Below, piece after piece: positions 1 through 8,347 of a DNA stretch of 64,000 nucleotides; positions within the stretch are counted from its first letter, which is position 1, and the number at the start of each line of letters is the position of its first letter. Origin of the DNA: Streptococcus parasuis (GTDB lineage: Bacteria > Bacillota > Bacilli > Lactobacillales > Streptococcaceae); the NCBI RefSeq assembly GCF_021654455.1, contig NZ_AP024276.1:2046001-2110000 (forward strand), written 5' to 3'. Both the position numbers and the translations under genes were made by a program. Under the pieces are notes generated by a model. The model ran no database searches. It was not told where the DNA came from and saw only the letters and a program-made list of their open reading frames with translations.

Positions 1-38
1 GTACGGTGCTTACCGTACTGAACTTCATGTCCTGCCAA
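1..38 (-). CDS. rpoB: RNA polymerase beta subunit, N-terminal fragment (cut by window edge)
   Basis: Reading the minus strand from 38 gives TTG-GCA-GGA-CAT-GAA-GTT-CAG and on, which translates to MAGHEVQYGKHR. This matches my recollection of the start of streptococcal RpoB. A strong ribosome binding site AAAGGAG (46-52) lies 7 nt before the TTG, which decides this non-ATG start. Only 12 codons and part of a 13th are in the window. Gene order tyrS / pbp1B / rpoB is normal for streptococci and supports the call. Expression would pass through the long leader at 39-582. Confidence 0.85.
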   Translation of the reverse strand, partial: MAGHEVQYGKHR

Positions 39-59
39 AAGTTTTCTCCTTTGTATTAA

Positions 60-167
60 GATACTAAGCCGTAAACAACTCAAAGAAAAATAGGAAACAC
101 GACGACGGAGGCAAGCCTCCTAGGAGCTGTTTATCTTTTTTCACAGAGTTGTAGGCGAGTTCAATTA
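60..167 (+). repeat. Dispersed palindromic repeat, copy A
   Basis: About 108 bp running from GATACT to GTTCAATTA. It has a conserved AAATAGGAAA block, a variable apical hairpin GGAGGC-AA-GCCTCC, then a TTATCTTTTTTCAC block that pairs back with the left arm. First of three head-to-tail copies in the rpoB leader, written here in the orientation opposite to rpoB. The same architecture recurs at 171, 278, 14945, 26613 and 34053, and inverted at 11698 and 27457. Confidence 0.75.
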
Positions 168-170
168 AAA

Positions 171-274
171 GATACGAGACCGTGAAAACCAAAGTGAAAA
201 TAGGAGAGTGACGCCGTGTCACCAGACACAAGGAGCTCTATCTTTTTCACACAGGTTTTAGGTCGAGTTCAATT
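171..274 (+). repeat. Dispersed palindromic repeat, copy B
   Basis: Second tandem copy. The apical stem is GTGTC-ACCA-GACAC, unrelated in sequence to copy A but again perfectly paired. The outer arms ACCGTGAAAACC and GGTTTTAGGT also pair. The conserved blocks GTGAAAATAGGA and TATCTTTTTCAC match the other copies. Confidence 0.78.
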
Positions 275-277
275 AAA

Positions 278-386
278 GATACGAGGGCGTCTAACACTCC
301 AAAAGAAAATAGGACATCGACAAAGCAATCAAAAGATTGCAAGGAGATGTATCTTTTTCTACAGGAGTGTAGCCCGAGTTCAATTA
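278..386 (+). repeat. Dispersed palindromic repeat, copy C
   Basis: Third tandem copy. The apical stem is GCAATC-AAAA-GATTGC and the outer arms are GGGCGTCTAACACTCC and GGAGTGTAGCCC. Both differ from copies A and B but keep their pairing. It ends in CGAGTTCAATTA like the others. Confidence 0.78.
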
Positions 387-478
387 TATTCAGACATGTG
401 ATCACCTGCACTTGCTTTTTCTGAATTTTTAGAATCTTTAAGAATAGGTGACAATTCTCAAAGAACTTCTTCATAGAC

Positions 479-526
479 ACAAAAAGAGCAGCTAAATCTT
501 CCTTTTAAAAAGTGTGATTTAACTGC
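479..526 (-). terminator. Intrinsic terminator-like hairpin in the rpoB leader
   Basis: On the minus strand the stem GCAGTTAAATC pairs with GATTTAGCTGC (516-526 with 488-498, one mismatch), followed by CTCTTTTTGTG. It lies about 50 nt downstream of the rpoB promoter start and 440 nt upstream of the rpoB start codon. It could end a roughly 95-nt small RNA or act as an attenuator of rpoBC. The function is inference. Confidence 0.6.
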
Positions 527-582
527 TGCAAGCCTTGCTTGGACAATATTTCAAACAAGACACACGACAAATAATTTATACA

Positions 583-611
583 ATTATAGCACAAGAACTA
601 GAATAAATCAA
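583..611 (-). promoter_or_regulatory. Sigma-A-type promoter upstream of rpoB
   Basis: Minus strand: -35 TTGATT (606-611), 17-nt spacer, -10 TATAAT (583-588), a near-consensus housekeeping promoter. It is the strongest promoter between pbp1B and rpoB. The predicted transcript start is near 576. Confidence 0.7.
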
Positions 612-809
612 GAAATGAATCAGTTTTGTATCTTTGATATCATTCGAAAGTAATCAATCGATCTGAATTGTCTTTTTGCCTGTGATCGTCATAAAACTAT
701 TATCTTGCTCTTGAGATAAATTCTACAATGTTAACCACATAGTCTACTCTAATTTTGAATTATTATCTAATTATATGGAACAAGCGCTTCGATTTGAACC
801 CCTAAAAGA

Positions 810-3215
810 TTAGTCACTGCTAGATGTCTGAGTGTCTGTATCTTGGTCATTATTTGAACTCGAAGAACTTGTACCACTGCTTCGACTAGAGCTACTGCGT
901 TGAGTTGAGCTACTTGATGTGGTCGTTTGCGACCCAATTATAGTATTCCAAGCCTGACGTTTATCGCTGTCGGTCCCGCCAACCATGAAGTTATAATTGG
1001 TTACAGGTGCACCGTTTTTGGCCCAATAACTTGTTGTGGTCGCACCACCAATCGTTACTTGACGACCATTCACCTGAACTGTTCCAGCACGTTGACCAGT
1101 AGAAGATACAACATTAGAAGAGATGACACTGCTATCCAGTTCAAACTTGCCTGAAAACATATCCGATTTGACATTGTATAATGCATCCACAAGGTATGCA
1201 ACGTATTGTGAATTATTATAGTATCCTGTCCAGACGTACATTTCTGAGTTGTCATCATTCCCCACCCATGTTCCTAAGGTTACTTTCGGAGTAGATAACA
1301 TTAACCAAACATCATTTACCTCATTACTTGTACCCGTTTTTCCAACAAAATCTGAAGTGGCAGCTTGAGGATTCAAACTATTTAGTCGACTTTTAAATGT
1401 AGTAGTATATCCAGAATTAACTACTTGCCTCAACAATTGGTTCATGATGCTTGCAGTCGCTTTTGAGTATACTTGAACAGGTGCCACTTCATGCTGATAC
1501 ACTACTGTTCCATCCGATGCAGTGATACTTTCAACAATATAGTGCTTATTATAAACACCGCCATTGGCCAAAGTCTGATAGGCGTTGGTATTCGTTAGTA
1601 CAGAGATTTCAACTCCTCCGCCTAATGGCACGCTTTCAATATCATACATTGGAATATGATAATTCATTTTTTCCATGTAATCCTTAGCATTAACCCCTGC
1701 GTTTTGAATCATTTTATAAGTCCAAAAAGCCGGGATATTTACAGACATATCAATTGCAGTCTGTAAATTCATCATACCAGTACCTTTACTACTGCCGTAC
1801 ATAATTGGCTGACCACTTGAGAAGTTTGTAGGATAGTTAGATAGAATACTTGCAGACCCTAGCAATCCTTGATCAATAGCAATACCATAAGCTAACAATG
1901 GTTTAATAGTAGAAGCGGGTGACCGTTGTGTATCGAAGGCGTGGTTATTTTGATTTGTTGCAAAGTTTCTACCACCAATAAATCCTAGAATAGCTCCTGT
2001 ACTATTATCAATCAAAACACTTCCTGTTTCAACATATTCATTTCCATTGTCTAGAACTGAACCGTAATTCGCTACGACAGATTGCATTGCAGAATAGATG
2101 CCTTTATCAACGGTACTCTTTATAATATATCCCCCTTGACTTAATTCCTGAGTCGCCATCTCCTCATATGATGATTTTATATCATCATTTTTCAAGTCAT
2201 TTTCAGAAACTGCATCCCGTTTAACGAGATAATCAAACATGACCTGCTGTGCCTCCTCCATAACTTCATAATAGAGGTAGTCTTTTGTGTCTGCAGTGAT
2301 GGGGGCAGGGGTGATAAAATCTTGCTTAATATCATAATCTTTATAAGCTTCGTATTCCTCTTTAGTCAAAAAAGAAGCCCGATACATATTATAAAGAACG
2401 TCCTGATAACGCTCAATTCCATAAATCATGTCATCATCCGATTTCCGTGTTCCATCTGAAGCATACGGAGAATACACAATAGGACTTTGAGGCAATCCAG
2501 CGATATAAGCAGCCTGTGGGACGCTTAACTCCTTAGCCGTTTTTCCAAAGATACCTCTTGCGGCTGCCTCTACACCTGCAATATTTTTACCTTGATTGTT
2601 TCGTCCAAAAGGAGAGACATTCAAATAAATTGTTAATATCTCATTTTTTGTCATATTTCGCTCTAAAGCTAAAGCAGAAATGATTTCATTAGCCTTTCGC
2701 GTAAAGGTTGGAGCATCACCCACCAATTGTTGTTTGATCAATTGTTGGGTCAAAGTAGAGCCACCACTAGAAGATCCTAGTCCGATAGATCCTAAAGCAG
2801 CACGTAATACTGCTTTTGGTACAACACCATTATGCGTCTCAAAGGTTTCGTCTTCTGTAGCAATAACAGCCTGCTTTAGATAATCCGAAACCTCTTCAGA
2901 CGTGACTGGTATACGTAATAAGTCAGAATTTACTTCTGAAACTAAACTACCATCTGAATAAGTAACCGTTGAAATACGACTAACTTCCGATACCTTTTCA
3001 ACCAACTCTTCTGTTTTTGGCACTTCAACTTTGTCGAAAAGACTTACAACAAAGCCCACTCCTACCCCACCACCAAAAATAGCAATTAAAAATCCTAAGA
3101 CAACTAGCGAATTAATCAATAATTTAAGGGTCCGAAGGAAGATTCCAAAACCATTCTCTAACTGATGAATATCAACTTTCTTTTTTAAATCTTGTTTTTC
3201 TGATTTGTTATTCAT
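810..3215 (-). CDS. pbp1B: Class A penicillin-binding protein 1B (bifunctional transglycosylase/transpeptidase)
   Basis: An 801-residue peptidoglycan synthase that polymerises lipid II and cross-links the strands outside the membrane. It has a short basic cytoplasmic tail and one membrane segment at about 32-59. The GT51 glycosyltransferase domain shows EDETFETHNG (121-130) and GGSTLTQQLIKQ. The transpeptidase domain has the active-site STIK near residue 433, an SVN motif and KTGTS near 625. The C-terminus is a low-complexity Ser/Thr tail after about residue 760, common in streptococcal PBP1b. The start ATG at 3215 follows AAGGAG. It is transcribed divergently from tyrS from an overlapping promoter region, and rpoB lies downstream as in other streptococci. 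Length is typical of the family. Confidence 0.95.
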   Translation of the reverse strand: MNNKSEKQDLKKKVDIHQLENGFGIFLRTLKLLINSLVVLGFLIAIFGGGVGVGFVVSLFDKVEVPKTEELVEKVSEVSRISTVTYSDGSLVSEVNSDLLRIPVTSEEVSDYLKQAVIATEDETFETHNGVVPKAVLRAALGSIGLGSSSGGSTLTQQLIKQQLVGDAPTFTRKANEIISALALERNMTKNEILTIYLNVSPFGRNNQGKNIAGVEAAARGIFGKTAKELSVPQAAYIAGLPQSPIVYSPYASDGTRKSDDDMIYGIERYQDVLYNMYRASFLTKEEYEAYKDYDIKQDFITPAPITADTKDYLYYEVMEEAQQVMFDYLVKRDAVSENDLKNDDIKSSYEEMATQELSQGGYIIKSTVDKGIYSAMQSVVANYGSVLDNGNEYVETGSVLIDNSTGAILGFIGGRNFATNQNNHAFDTQRSPASTIKPLLAYGIAIDQGLLGSASILSNYPTNFSSGQPIMYGSSKGTGMMNLQTAIDMSVNIPAFWTYKMIQNAGVNAKDYMEKMNYHIPMYDIESVPLGGGVEISVLTNTNAYQTLANGGVYNKHYIVESITASDGTVVYQHEVAPVQVYSKATASIMNQLLRQVVNSGYTTTFKSRLNSLNPQAATSDFVGKTGTSNEVNDVWLMLSTPKVTLGTWVGNDDNSEMYVWTGYYNNSQYVAYLVDALYNVKSDMFSGKFELDSSVISSNVVSSTGQRAGTVQVNGRQVTIGGATTTSYWAKNGAPVTNYNFMVGGTDSDKRQAWNTIIGSQTTTSSSSTQRSSSSRSSGTSSSSSNNDQDTDTQTSSSD

Positions 3216-3234
3216 AAAAACTCCTTATCACTCA

Positions 3235-3278
3235 ATTATACCAAATTTTGTATATTTTCCGCAATTTCATGGTATAAT
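3235..3278. promoter_or_regulatory. Overlapping divergent promoters for pbp1B and tyrS
   Basis: Minus strand (pbp1B): -35 TTGCGG (RC of 3259-3264), 18-nt spacer, extended -10 TGGTATAAT (3235-3240). Plus strand (tyrS): -10 TATAAT at 3273-3278 preceded by TGG, with a weak -35 TTGTAT near 3248. The two promoters interleave, so polymerase binding at one may exclude the other. The tyrS leader carries a hairpin GACCCAA/TTGGGTC (3306-3336). I see no T-box, and the leader is too short for one. Confidence 0.6.
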
Positions 3279-3367
3279 AGGAGGGAATTTTTTAATACAA
3301 AGTTCGACCCAAATACTTTAAAACATGACTTGGGTCCTAACTATTCAATCAAAAGGAGACAGCCTAC

Positions 3368-4624
3368 ATGAACATTTTTGAAGAACTGAAAGCTCGCGGC
3401 TTGGTCTTTCAAACAACAGACGAAGAAGCCTTGGTAAAAGCATTAACAGATGGACAAGTTTCTTATTATACAGGCTATGATCCAACAGCTGATAGTTTAC
3501 ACTTAGGCCATCTGGTTGCCATCCTAACAAGCCGTCGGTTACAATTAGCTGGGCACAAACCTTATGCTCTTGTTGGTGGTGCTACCGGTCTGATTGGTGA
3601 TCCATCTTTTAAAGATGCGGAACGTAGCTTGCAAACCAAAGATACCGTGGACGGCTGGGTAACAAAAATCCAAGGTCAGCTCTCTCGCTTCTTGGATTTT
3701 GAAAATGGTGACAACCGAGCTGAAATGGTCAACAACTACGACTGGTTCTCAGATATTAGCTTCATTGACTTCCTTCGTGATGTCGGTAAATACTTCACTG
3801 TCAACTACATGATGAGCAAAGATTCTGTTAAAAAACGAATTGAGACAGGAATTTCTTACACTGAATTTGCATACCAAATCATGCAAGGCTATGATTTCTA
3901 TGAGTTGAATGATAAGCATAATGTTACATTGCAAATTGGTGGTTCAGATCAATGGGGCAATATGACCGCCGGCACGGAATTACTACGTCGCAAAGCTGAT
4001 AGAACTGGTCACGTGATGACTGTTCCGCTCATCACTGACTCAACCGGTAAGAAATTTGGTAAGTCTGAGGGTAATGCTGTTTGGCTTGATGCTGATAAAA
4101 CATCTCCTTACGAAATGTACCAATTCTGGCTCAATGTCATGGACGACGATGCCGTTCGTTTCTTGAAAATCTTTACATTCTTATCTCTTGATGAGATTGC
4201 AGAGATTGAAGAACAATTCAACGCAGCCCGTCATGAACGCCTGGCTCAGAAGATTTTGGCTAAGGAAGTCGTGACATTGGTCCACGGTGAAGAAGCCTAT
4301 AACCAAGCACTTAACATCACCGAGCAATTGTTCGCTGGCAACATCAAAAACCTATCCGCAAAAGAACTTAAACAGGGTCTCAGCAACGTTCCAAACTACG
4401 CTGTACAGGCTGAAGACAACCTCAACATCGTTGAACTCTTGGTTACCTCTGGTATTGTTAACTCAAAACGCCAAGCTCGTGAAGATGTAGCAAATGGTGC
4501 CATCTATGTCAACGGTGAGCGTGTGCAGGAATTGGACTACACTCTTTCTGACAGCGACAAAATCGACGGCGAGTTGACCGTTATCCGTCGTGGTAAGAAG
4601 AAATATTCTGTTTTGACTTATTAA
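3368..4624 (+). CDS. tyrS: Tyrosyl-tRNA synthetase
   Basis: A 418-residue class I aminoacyl-tRNA synthetase that charges tRNA-Tyr in the cytoplasm. It has the HLGHL version of the HIGH motif near residue 47 and KFGKSEG (KMSKS loop) near 232. A C-terminal S4 RNA-binding domain (about 350-415) contains [18 protein letters not shown]. The start ATG follows AAAGGAGA at normal spacing. Family-typical length. It is one of the few plus-strand genes here, divergent from pbp1B, and ends at an intrinsic terminator. Confidence 0.97.
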   Translation: MNIFEELKARGLVFQTTDEEALVKALTDGQVSYYTGYDPTADSLHLGHLVAILTSRRLQLAGHKPYALVGGATGLIGDPSFKDAERSLQTKDTVDGWVTKIQGQLSRFLDFENGDNRAEMVNNYDWFSDISFIDFLRDVGKYFTVNYMMSKDSVKKRIETGISYTEFAYQIMQGYDFYELNDKHNVTLQIGGSDQWGNMTAGTELLRRKADRTGHVMTVPLITDSTGKKFGKSEGNAVWLDADKTSPYEMYQFWLNVMDDDAVRFLKIFTFLSLDEIAEIEEQFNAARHERLAQKILAKEVVTLVHGEEAYNQALNITEQLFAGNIKNLSAKELKQGLSNVPNYAVQAEDNLNIVELLVTSGIVNSKRQAREDVANGAIYVNGERVQELDYTLSDSDKIDGELTVIRRGKKKYSVLTY

Positions 4625-4632
4625 TGTTTTTC

Positions 4633-4660
4633 AAGGAAATCCTATGTGATTTCCTTTTCT
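4633..4660 (+). terminator. Terminator after tyrS
   Basis: Stem AAGGAAATC with GATTTCCTT, loop CTATGT, then TTTTCT. It lies directly after the tyrS stop and before the HIT gene ribosome binding site. Confidence 0.75.
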
Positions 4661-4680
4661 GCTAACCTAGGAGAAAAGAC

Positions 4681-5058
4681 ATGACCTGCATTTTTTGTCA
4701 CCAACTCAATGATAATGACATTCTCTACCAGACGGAACATCTCAAGGTCGTCTGGGATATTGACCCTGTCCAAACTGGACATCTACTGATTATCAGCAAG
4801 AAACACTATGACACGCTCCACCAAGTCCCTCCTGCTGTTCGCTATGAACTGTCGGACTTGGAAGTCTTATTGACTGAAAAACTCTGTCAAGCATTGACAA
4901 TTGACGGTGTGACCATAGCTTGCAATGATCGCTTGTTTGATGCTGGTACCCATTTCCATGTCCACCTGATTCCACGCTTTCGATCAGACGGCTTCTGGGA
5001 CCAAATTTCGCTTGCACAAGTGCAACTGGATCTGACTCACTTTCTCAAAGCATTATAA
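4681..5058 (+). CDS. HIT-family nucleotide hydrolase/transferase
   Basis: A 125-residue histidine-triad protein. The N-terminus has CIFC, a zinc-type Cys pair common in bacterial HIT proteins. The catalytic triad motif HFHVHLIPR is near residues 100-108, and a conserved VQTGHLLIISKKHY segment comes earlier. Members hydrolyse or transfer AMP/GMP from dinucleotides or aminoacyl-adenylates; the substrate here cannot be told. It sits 56 nt after tyrS beyond a terminator, with its own AGGAG site. It ends in a hairpin shared with convergent copZ. Confidence 0.9.
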   Translation: MTCIFCHQLNDNDILYQTEHLKVVWDIDPVQTGHLLIISKKHYDTLHQVPPAVRYELSDLEVLLTEKLCQALTIDGVTIACNDRLFDAGTHFHVHLIPRFRSDGFWDQISLAQVQLDLTHFLKAL

Positions 5059-5083
5059 AAAAGCAGCTCGACGGCTGCTTTTA
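5056..5083. terminator. Bidirectional terminator between the HIT gene and copZ
   Basis: AAAAAGCAGC, loop TCGACG, GCTGCTTTT, with A and T runs on both sides. It can serve the plus-strand HIT gene and the minus-strand copZ, whose stop is at 5087. Confidence 0.75.
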
Positions 5084-5086
5084 CTC

Positions 5087-5296
5087 CTACACTAATTCTA
5101 CCACCTCATAGACAGTATCTTCCAAGGCTTCTTTATAACTCTCTAAGCTATGTTCTACAGAAGTTTGTACTTCTGCTAACTGCTCTTCCAACTGGATTGA
5201 TACCTCATCTACCCCATCCATTTCCAAGAAATGATTGGTCACATGCTTCACACAGTTTTGACAAGATAAATTTTTCAATTTCAAGGTTTGTTTCAT
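5087..5296 (-). CDS. copZ: Copper chaperone CopZ (heavy-metal-associated domain)
   Basis: A 69-residue single HMA domain with the metal-binding pair in LSCQNCVKHV (CxxC) near the N-terminus. This is the usual size of CopZ/Atx1-like chaperones. It should bind Cu(I) in the cytoplasm and hand it to CopY or a copper ATPase. It lies 153 nt downstream of copY on the same strand, after GAGGAG. In copYAZ operons copA normally stands between these two genes; here it is absent. Confidence 0.88.
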   Translation of the reverse strand: MKQTLKLKNLSCQNCVKHVTNHFLEMDGVDEVSIQLEEQLAEVQTSVEHSLESYKEALEDTVYEVVELV

Positions 5297-5449
5297 GATT
5301 TTTCTCCTCGTTCTTTCACAATAAAAATAAAAAGTAGCACAACACTAAAGGTTTGCAAATTGAGCAAACTCTGTTCACATCCTTAAGCCAAAGATTGAAC
5401 TCTGGTACTTACTCATTTTCAAGTAACACCACTCAAAATTTACACTCAT

Positions 5450-5932
5450 TTAATCAACACACCTTATGTCGATTTTTGAAGTTGTGTGATGATGACCACA
5501 AGTACATTGACCTGGCAGACACTGACAAACAATACTCTCAGGTGCCGTCTTTTGTAACTGCGAGATTTTGCTGGAGATATTCTCAAGGCTTTTTTGGGAA
5601 AATGTCCCTGTGTCTAGCAGTTTTTCAACCAGTTGCCCCTGTTTTGTGGAACATATGGCAGCTAGTAAGAGCTCCACCTGCCCCTGCAAATGTTCCTCTT
5701 CACTGATCAGCGGGTAGTAGTGGTACTTGCTAGTTTCCTTATCCATTCTCAGATAGTTTTTCTTCCGCAGCCGCCCTAAAAGTGTCTTAATGGTCGTCGC
5801 CTGCCAATCAAAGCCTTCCTGCAAGGCCTGAATAATTTCCTGAGAAGTCGCACCAGGATGGGCCCACAGGACCCGCATGACCTGCCACTCCGCAGCAGAA
5901 ATTGTCTGCTCCACACATTCACCTCCCAACAA
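5450..5932 (-). CDS. copY: Copper-responsive repressor CopY (BlaI/MecI-type)
   Basis: A 160-residue repressor. The N-terminal winged helix starts ISAAEWQVMRVLW, as in the BlaI/CopY family. The C-terminus carries CQCLPGQCTC, the CxCx4CxC copper/zinc cluster typical of CopY, followed by HHH. Zn(II)-bound CopY represses and Cu(I) releases it. A perfect cop box overlaps its own promoter upstream (5952-5961), so autoregulation is expected. The start may be ATG 5932 or the VEQTISAAEW region a few codons later. The only downstream co-directional copper gene is copZ. Confidence 0.92.
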   Translation of the reverse strand: MLGGECVEQTISAAEWQVMRVLWAHPGATSQEIIQALQEGFDWQATTIKTLLGRLRKKNYLRMDKETSKYHYYPLISEEEHLQGQVELLLAAICSTKQGQLVEKLLDTGTFSQKSLENISSKISQLQKTAPESIVCQCLPGQCTCGHHHTTSKIDIRCVD

Positions 5933-5947
5933 TAATTTTCTAACTTT

Positions 5948-5976
5948 AGTTTACATTTGTAGTCAAAAATTGTCAA
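5948..5976 (-). promoter_or_regulatory. copY promoter with overlapping cop box
   Basis: Minus strand: -35 TTGACA (5971-5976), 17-nt spacer, -10 TAAACT (5948-5953). A palindromic TACATTTGTA (5952-5961) fits the CopY operator TACAnnTGTA and overlaps the -10. CopY bound here would block polymerase. Confidence 0.85.
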
Positions 5977-6006
5977 GAAGAAAGACTGAACACCTTGCCC
6001 AGTCTT
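5970..6006 (-). terminator. Terminator after adcA
   Basis: Minus strand: AAGACTG (6000-6006), loop, CAGTCTTT (5981-5988), then TCTTCTTG. It closes the adcRCBA operon and abuts the copY -35 element. Confidence 0.6.
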
Positions 6007-6016
6007 CTCATCATTC

Positions 6017-7528
6017 TTAGTGAGCCAGCATCTCCTGACCAATTTCCAAACCAGTCAAACCAACAGGGTAGTATGTCGGCCAGTTTTCCAACTCTTCCAA
6101 GAGTTTTTCTTGGCTCTCTCCACCAAAATAGATATGGAAGTGACCTGTTTTAACAGGGGCGATATTGTGGTCGCTAAATTGAACATATTTATAGTTGCCA
6201 GCATTTGCATCCGTTGCTTCAAACAAGAAACGAACACCACGATTTCCTTTTTTGTAGGTCAAAATCTTATAGCCCACATACTTATACGTGAATTTTTCTT
6301 TCTTATCTCCCACTACAAATTCCATGGTATTATCTGTAATGTTAATTTGATCAACATCTGTTTTGTAGCCAGTATCGTAGTAAGCCTTGTACTCTTCAGC
6401 TGTCATGCCACCTTTGATCTTAGCCTTGTAATCCCAGACCTGATCTAGTGTACCATCAAGCAAGTATGGATAAACAGATTGCCACTCACCTGCATAATCT
6501 GAAAGAGTACGATCTTTTATGGCACTATCTTCAAAATAACCGTTATAAACAGTTTGCGCAGTCTCAGCACCCTCTTCTGGCAAAATTTCAGAACCTTCTT
6601 GGGAAGTTGTTTTTTCAAGGGCAGTCAGATTATCTTCCATAACAGAAATATAATCCTTACCATTTTTCATATCCTCATCCGTCAAACTTTCAAGAGGATT
6701 AAGAACGTCCAACTGAACCCCAGTCTCTTTGGCAAGTGTTTCTGCAACAGATTTTGACGCATTTTCTTCAAAATAGATATACTTAATACCATATTTATTG
6801 ATATACTCTGTCAATTCTGCTAGACGTGATGGAGTCGGATCCTCATCTGCAGCAACACCTGTAATAGAAACTTGTTTCAAACCATAGTCCAAAGCCAAAT
6901 ATGCAAATGCAGTATGTTGTGTAACAAAGTATTTCTGTTTCGCAGCAGATAATGTTTCAGAATATTTCATATCTAAAGCATCTAATTTCTCAATATAGGC
7001 TGCCGCATTTGTTTCAAAAGCATCTTTCTTTTCTGGATATTTAGCTACCAAACTATCACGAATATTTTCTACAAGTGTGATAGCACGCTCAGGAGACAAC
7101 CATACATGCGGATCATAAGCATGGCTATGCCCCTCCTCACTATGGTCGTGATCCTCACCTTCTTCACTACCTGGTAACAAGAGCATCCCTTCCGTTGCAC
7201 TAATCACACTGACCTTTGAGGTGTCAATAGATTCCTCAACATCATGAACCCATGTTTCCATATTTTCATTTTCGTAAACAAAAACATCAGCTTCTTGAAT
7301 TCGAGCAATATCTTTTGCTGAAGGTTCATAATCATGAACTTCTGTTCCAGCCTTAACCAACAGATCAACATTCGCCTCATCACCTGCCACCTGCTTGGTA
7401 AACTCATAAACAGGATAGAAGGTTGTTACAATATTTAGCTTCCCATCTTCAGAAGCTGTGCTATTGCCACAGGCTCCTAAAAGCAAAGCTGAAATAGACA
7501 CGAATAGCAATCCAACTTTTTTCATCAT
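6017..7528 (-). CDS. adcA: Zinc-binding lipoprotein AdcA with C-terminal ZinT domain
   Basis: A 503-residue substrate-binding lipoprotein of the Adc zinc ABC importer. The signal peptide ends in the lipobox LLLGAC (Cys about 20), giving membrane anchoring. The ZnuA-like domain (about 30-310) contains an acidic, His-rich loop near 120-140 (EDHDHSEEGHSHAYDPHVW). The second domain from about 322 to the end is ZinT/YodA-like, with GYFEDSAIKDRTLSDYAGEW and TGHFHIYFGG, as in the two-domain AdcA of pneumococcus. It follows adcB by 6 nt. Two adjacent ATGs are present; AAGGAG precedes both. Confidence 0.95.
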   Translation of the reverse strand: MMKKVGLLFVSISALLLGACGNSTASEDGKLNIVTTFYPVYEFTKQVAGDEANVDLLVKAGTEVHDYEPSAKDIARIQEADVFVYENENMETWVHDVEESIDTSKVSVISATEGMLLLPGSEEGEDHDHSEEGHSHAYDPHVWLSPERAITLVENIRDSLVAKYPEKKDAFETNAAAYIEKLDALDMKYSETLSAAKQKYFVTQHTAFAYLALDYGLKQVSITGVAADEDPTPSRLAELTEYINKYGIKYIYFEENASKSVAETLAKETGVQLDVLNPLESLTDEDMKNGKDYISVMEDNLTALEKTTSQEGSEILPEEGAETAQTVYNGYFEDSAIKDRTLSDYAGEWQSVYPYLLDGTLDQVWDYKAKIKGGMTAEEYKAYYDTGYKTDVDQINITDNTMEFVVGDKKEKFTYKYVGYKILTYKKGNRGVRFLFEATDANAGNYKYVQFSDHNIAPVKTGHFHIYFGGESQEKLLEELENWPTYYPVGLTGLEIGQEMLAH

Positions 7529-7534
7529 AACTCC

Positions 7535-8347
7535 TTATTTTTTAAATTTTTGAACAACATTCACCAGTAAGAAAATACTAATGAAAATCAAGGTAATACT
7601 TGCACTTGCTGGGGTTTCTGCATAATAGGATGTCATCAAACCTGTCACCATTCCTAAAAAGCCAATTGCCATCCCCGTAAAGATAACAGCTTTAAAACTC
7701 TTACCAAGTCGTAAGGCAATAGAAGCAGGTAGAACCATAATGGTTGAAACCAATAAAGCCCCCGCAGCAGGAATCATAAGAGCAATCGCAACACCAGTAA
7801 CTACATTAAAGGCAATGGACATGGCTCTAACAGGCAATCCATCTACAAATGCGGTATCTTCATCAAAGGTAAGAATATACATCGGACGTAAAAACAGCAA
7901 TGTCAGCACAATGACAATCACAGCAATCGTAAACAAAGCAATTACCTGCTCCTGACTAATCGTCACAATCGAACCAAACAGATATTGTTCCAGGCTAAGC
8001 CCTGATTTCCCACCAGATTTATTCATGACAATGAGCGAAATAGCCAAACCAGTCGACATGAGGATAGCCGTCCCAATTTCCATAAAATTCTTGTAAATTG
8101 TCCGCAAATACTCTAAAAATACAGCCGCCACAATAACGACAAGAACAGTCGAAAGAGTAGGCGAAATACCCAAAACCAAACCAAATGCAACTCCCGCCAA
8201 CGAAACATGACTAAGAGTATCCGACATCAAACTCTGTCGTCTGAGTATCAAAAAGACCCCCAAAATAGGCGAGAACAGACTCATCGCAATGATTGCCAGG
8301 AAAGCACGATGCATAAAGTCATAATGAAATACAGATAGATCAAACAT
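7535..8347 (-). CDS. adcB: Zinc ABC transporter permease AdcB
   Basis: A 270-residue multi-pass membrane permease of the ABC-3 (manganese/zinc) family, with a conserved [22 protein letters not shown] segment near the N-terminus (quoted in two parts: [22 protein letters not shown]). An open frame extends upstream to 8434, but the ATG at 8347 ([11 protein letters not shown]) fits the family and overlaps the adcC stop by 8 nt, as expected in a coupled operon. It forms the membrane channel for zinc delivered by AdcA and powered by AdcC. Confidence 0.93.
   Translation of the reverse strand: MFDLSVFHYDFMHRAFLAIIAMSLFSPILGVFLILRRQSLMSDTLSHVSLAGVAFGLVLGISPTLSTVLVVIVAAVFLEYLRTIYKNFMEIGTAILMSTGLAISLIVMNKSGGKSGLSLEQYLFGSIVTISQEQVIALFTIAVIVIVLTLLFLRPMYILTFDEDTAFVDGLPVRAMSIAFNVVTGVAIALMIPAAGALLVSTIMVLPASIALRLGKSFKAVIFTGMAIGFLGMVTGLMTSYYAETPASASITLIFISIFLLVNVVQKFKK

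Noticed and set aside
216..480. Two small open frames (61 and 77 codons) in the rpoB leader
   Set aside because: They fall within the palindromic repeats and the terminator hairpin and have no ribosome binding site.
3279..3367. T-box riboswitch upstream of tyrS
   Set aside because: The leader is only about 85 nt with a single small hairpin; no T-box sequence or terminator/antiterminator pair is seen.
5776..6042. 88-codon minus-strand frame overlapping copY and the end of adcA
   Set aside because: Out-of-frame shadow of copY and its promoter, rich in Arg/Cys with no recognisable domain.
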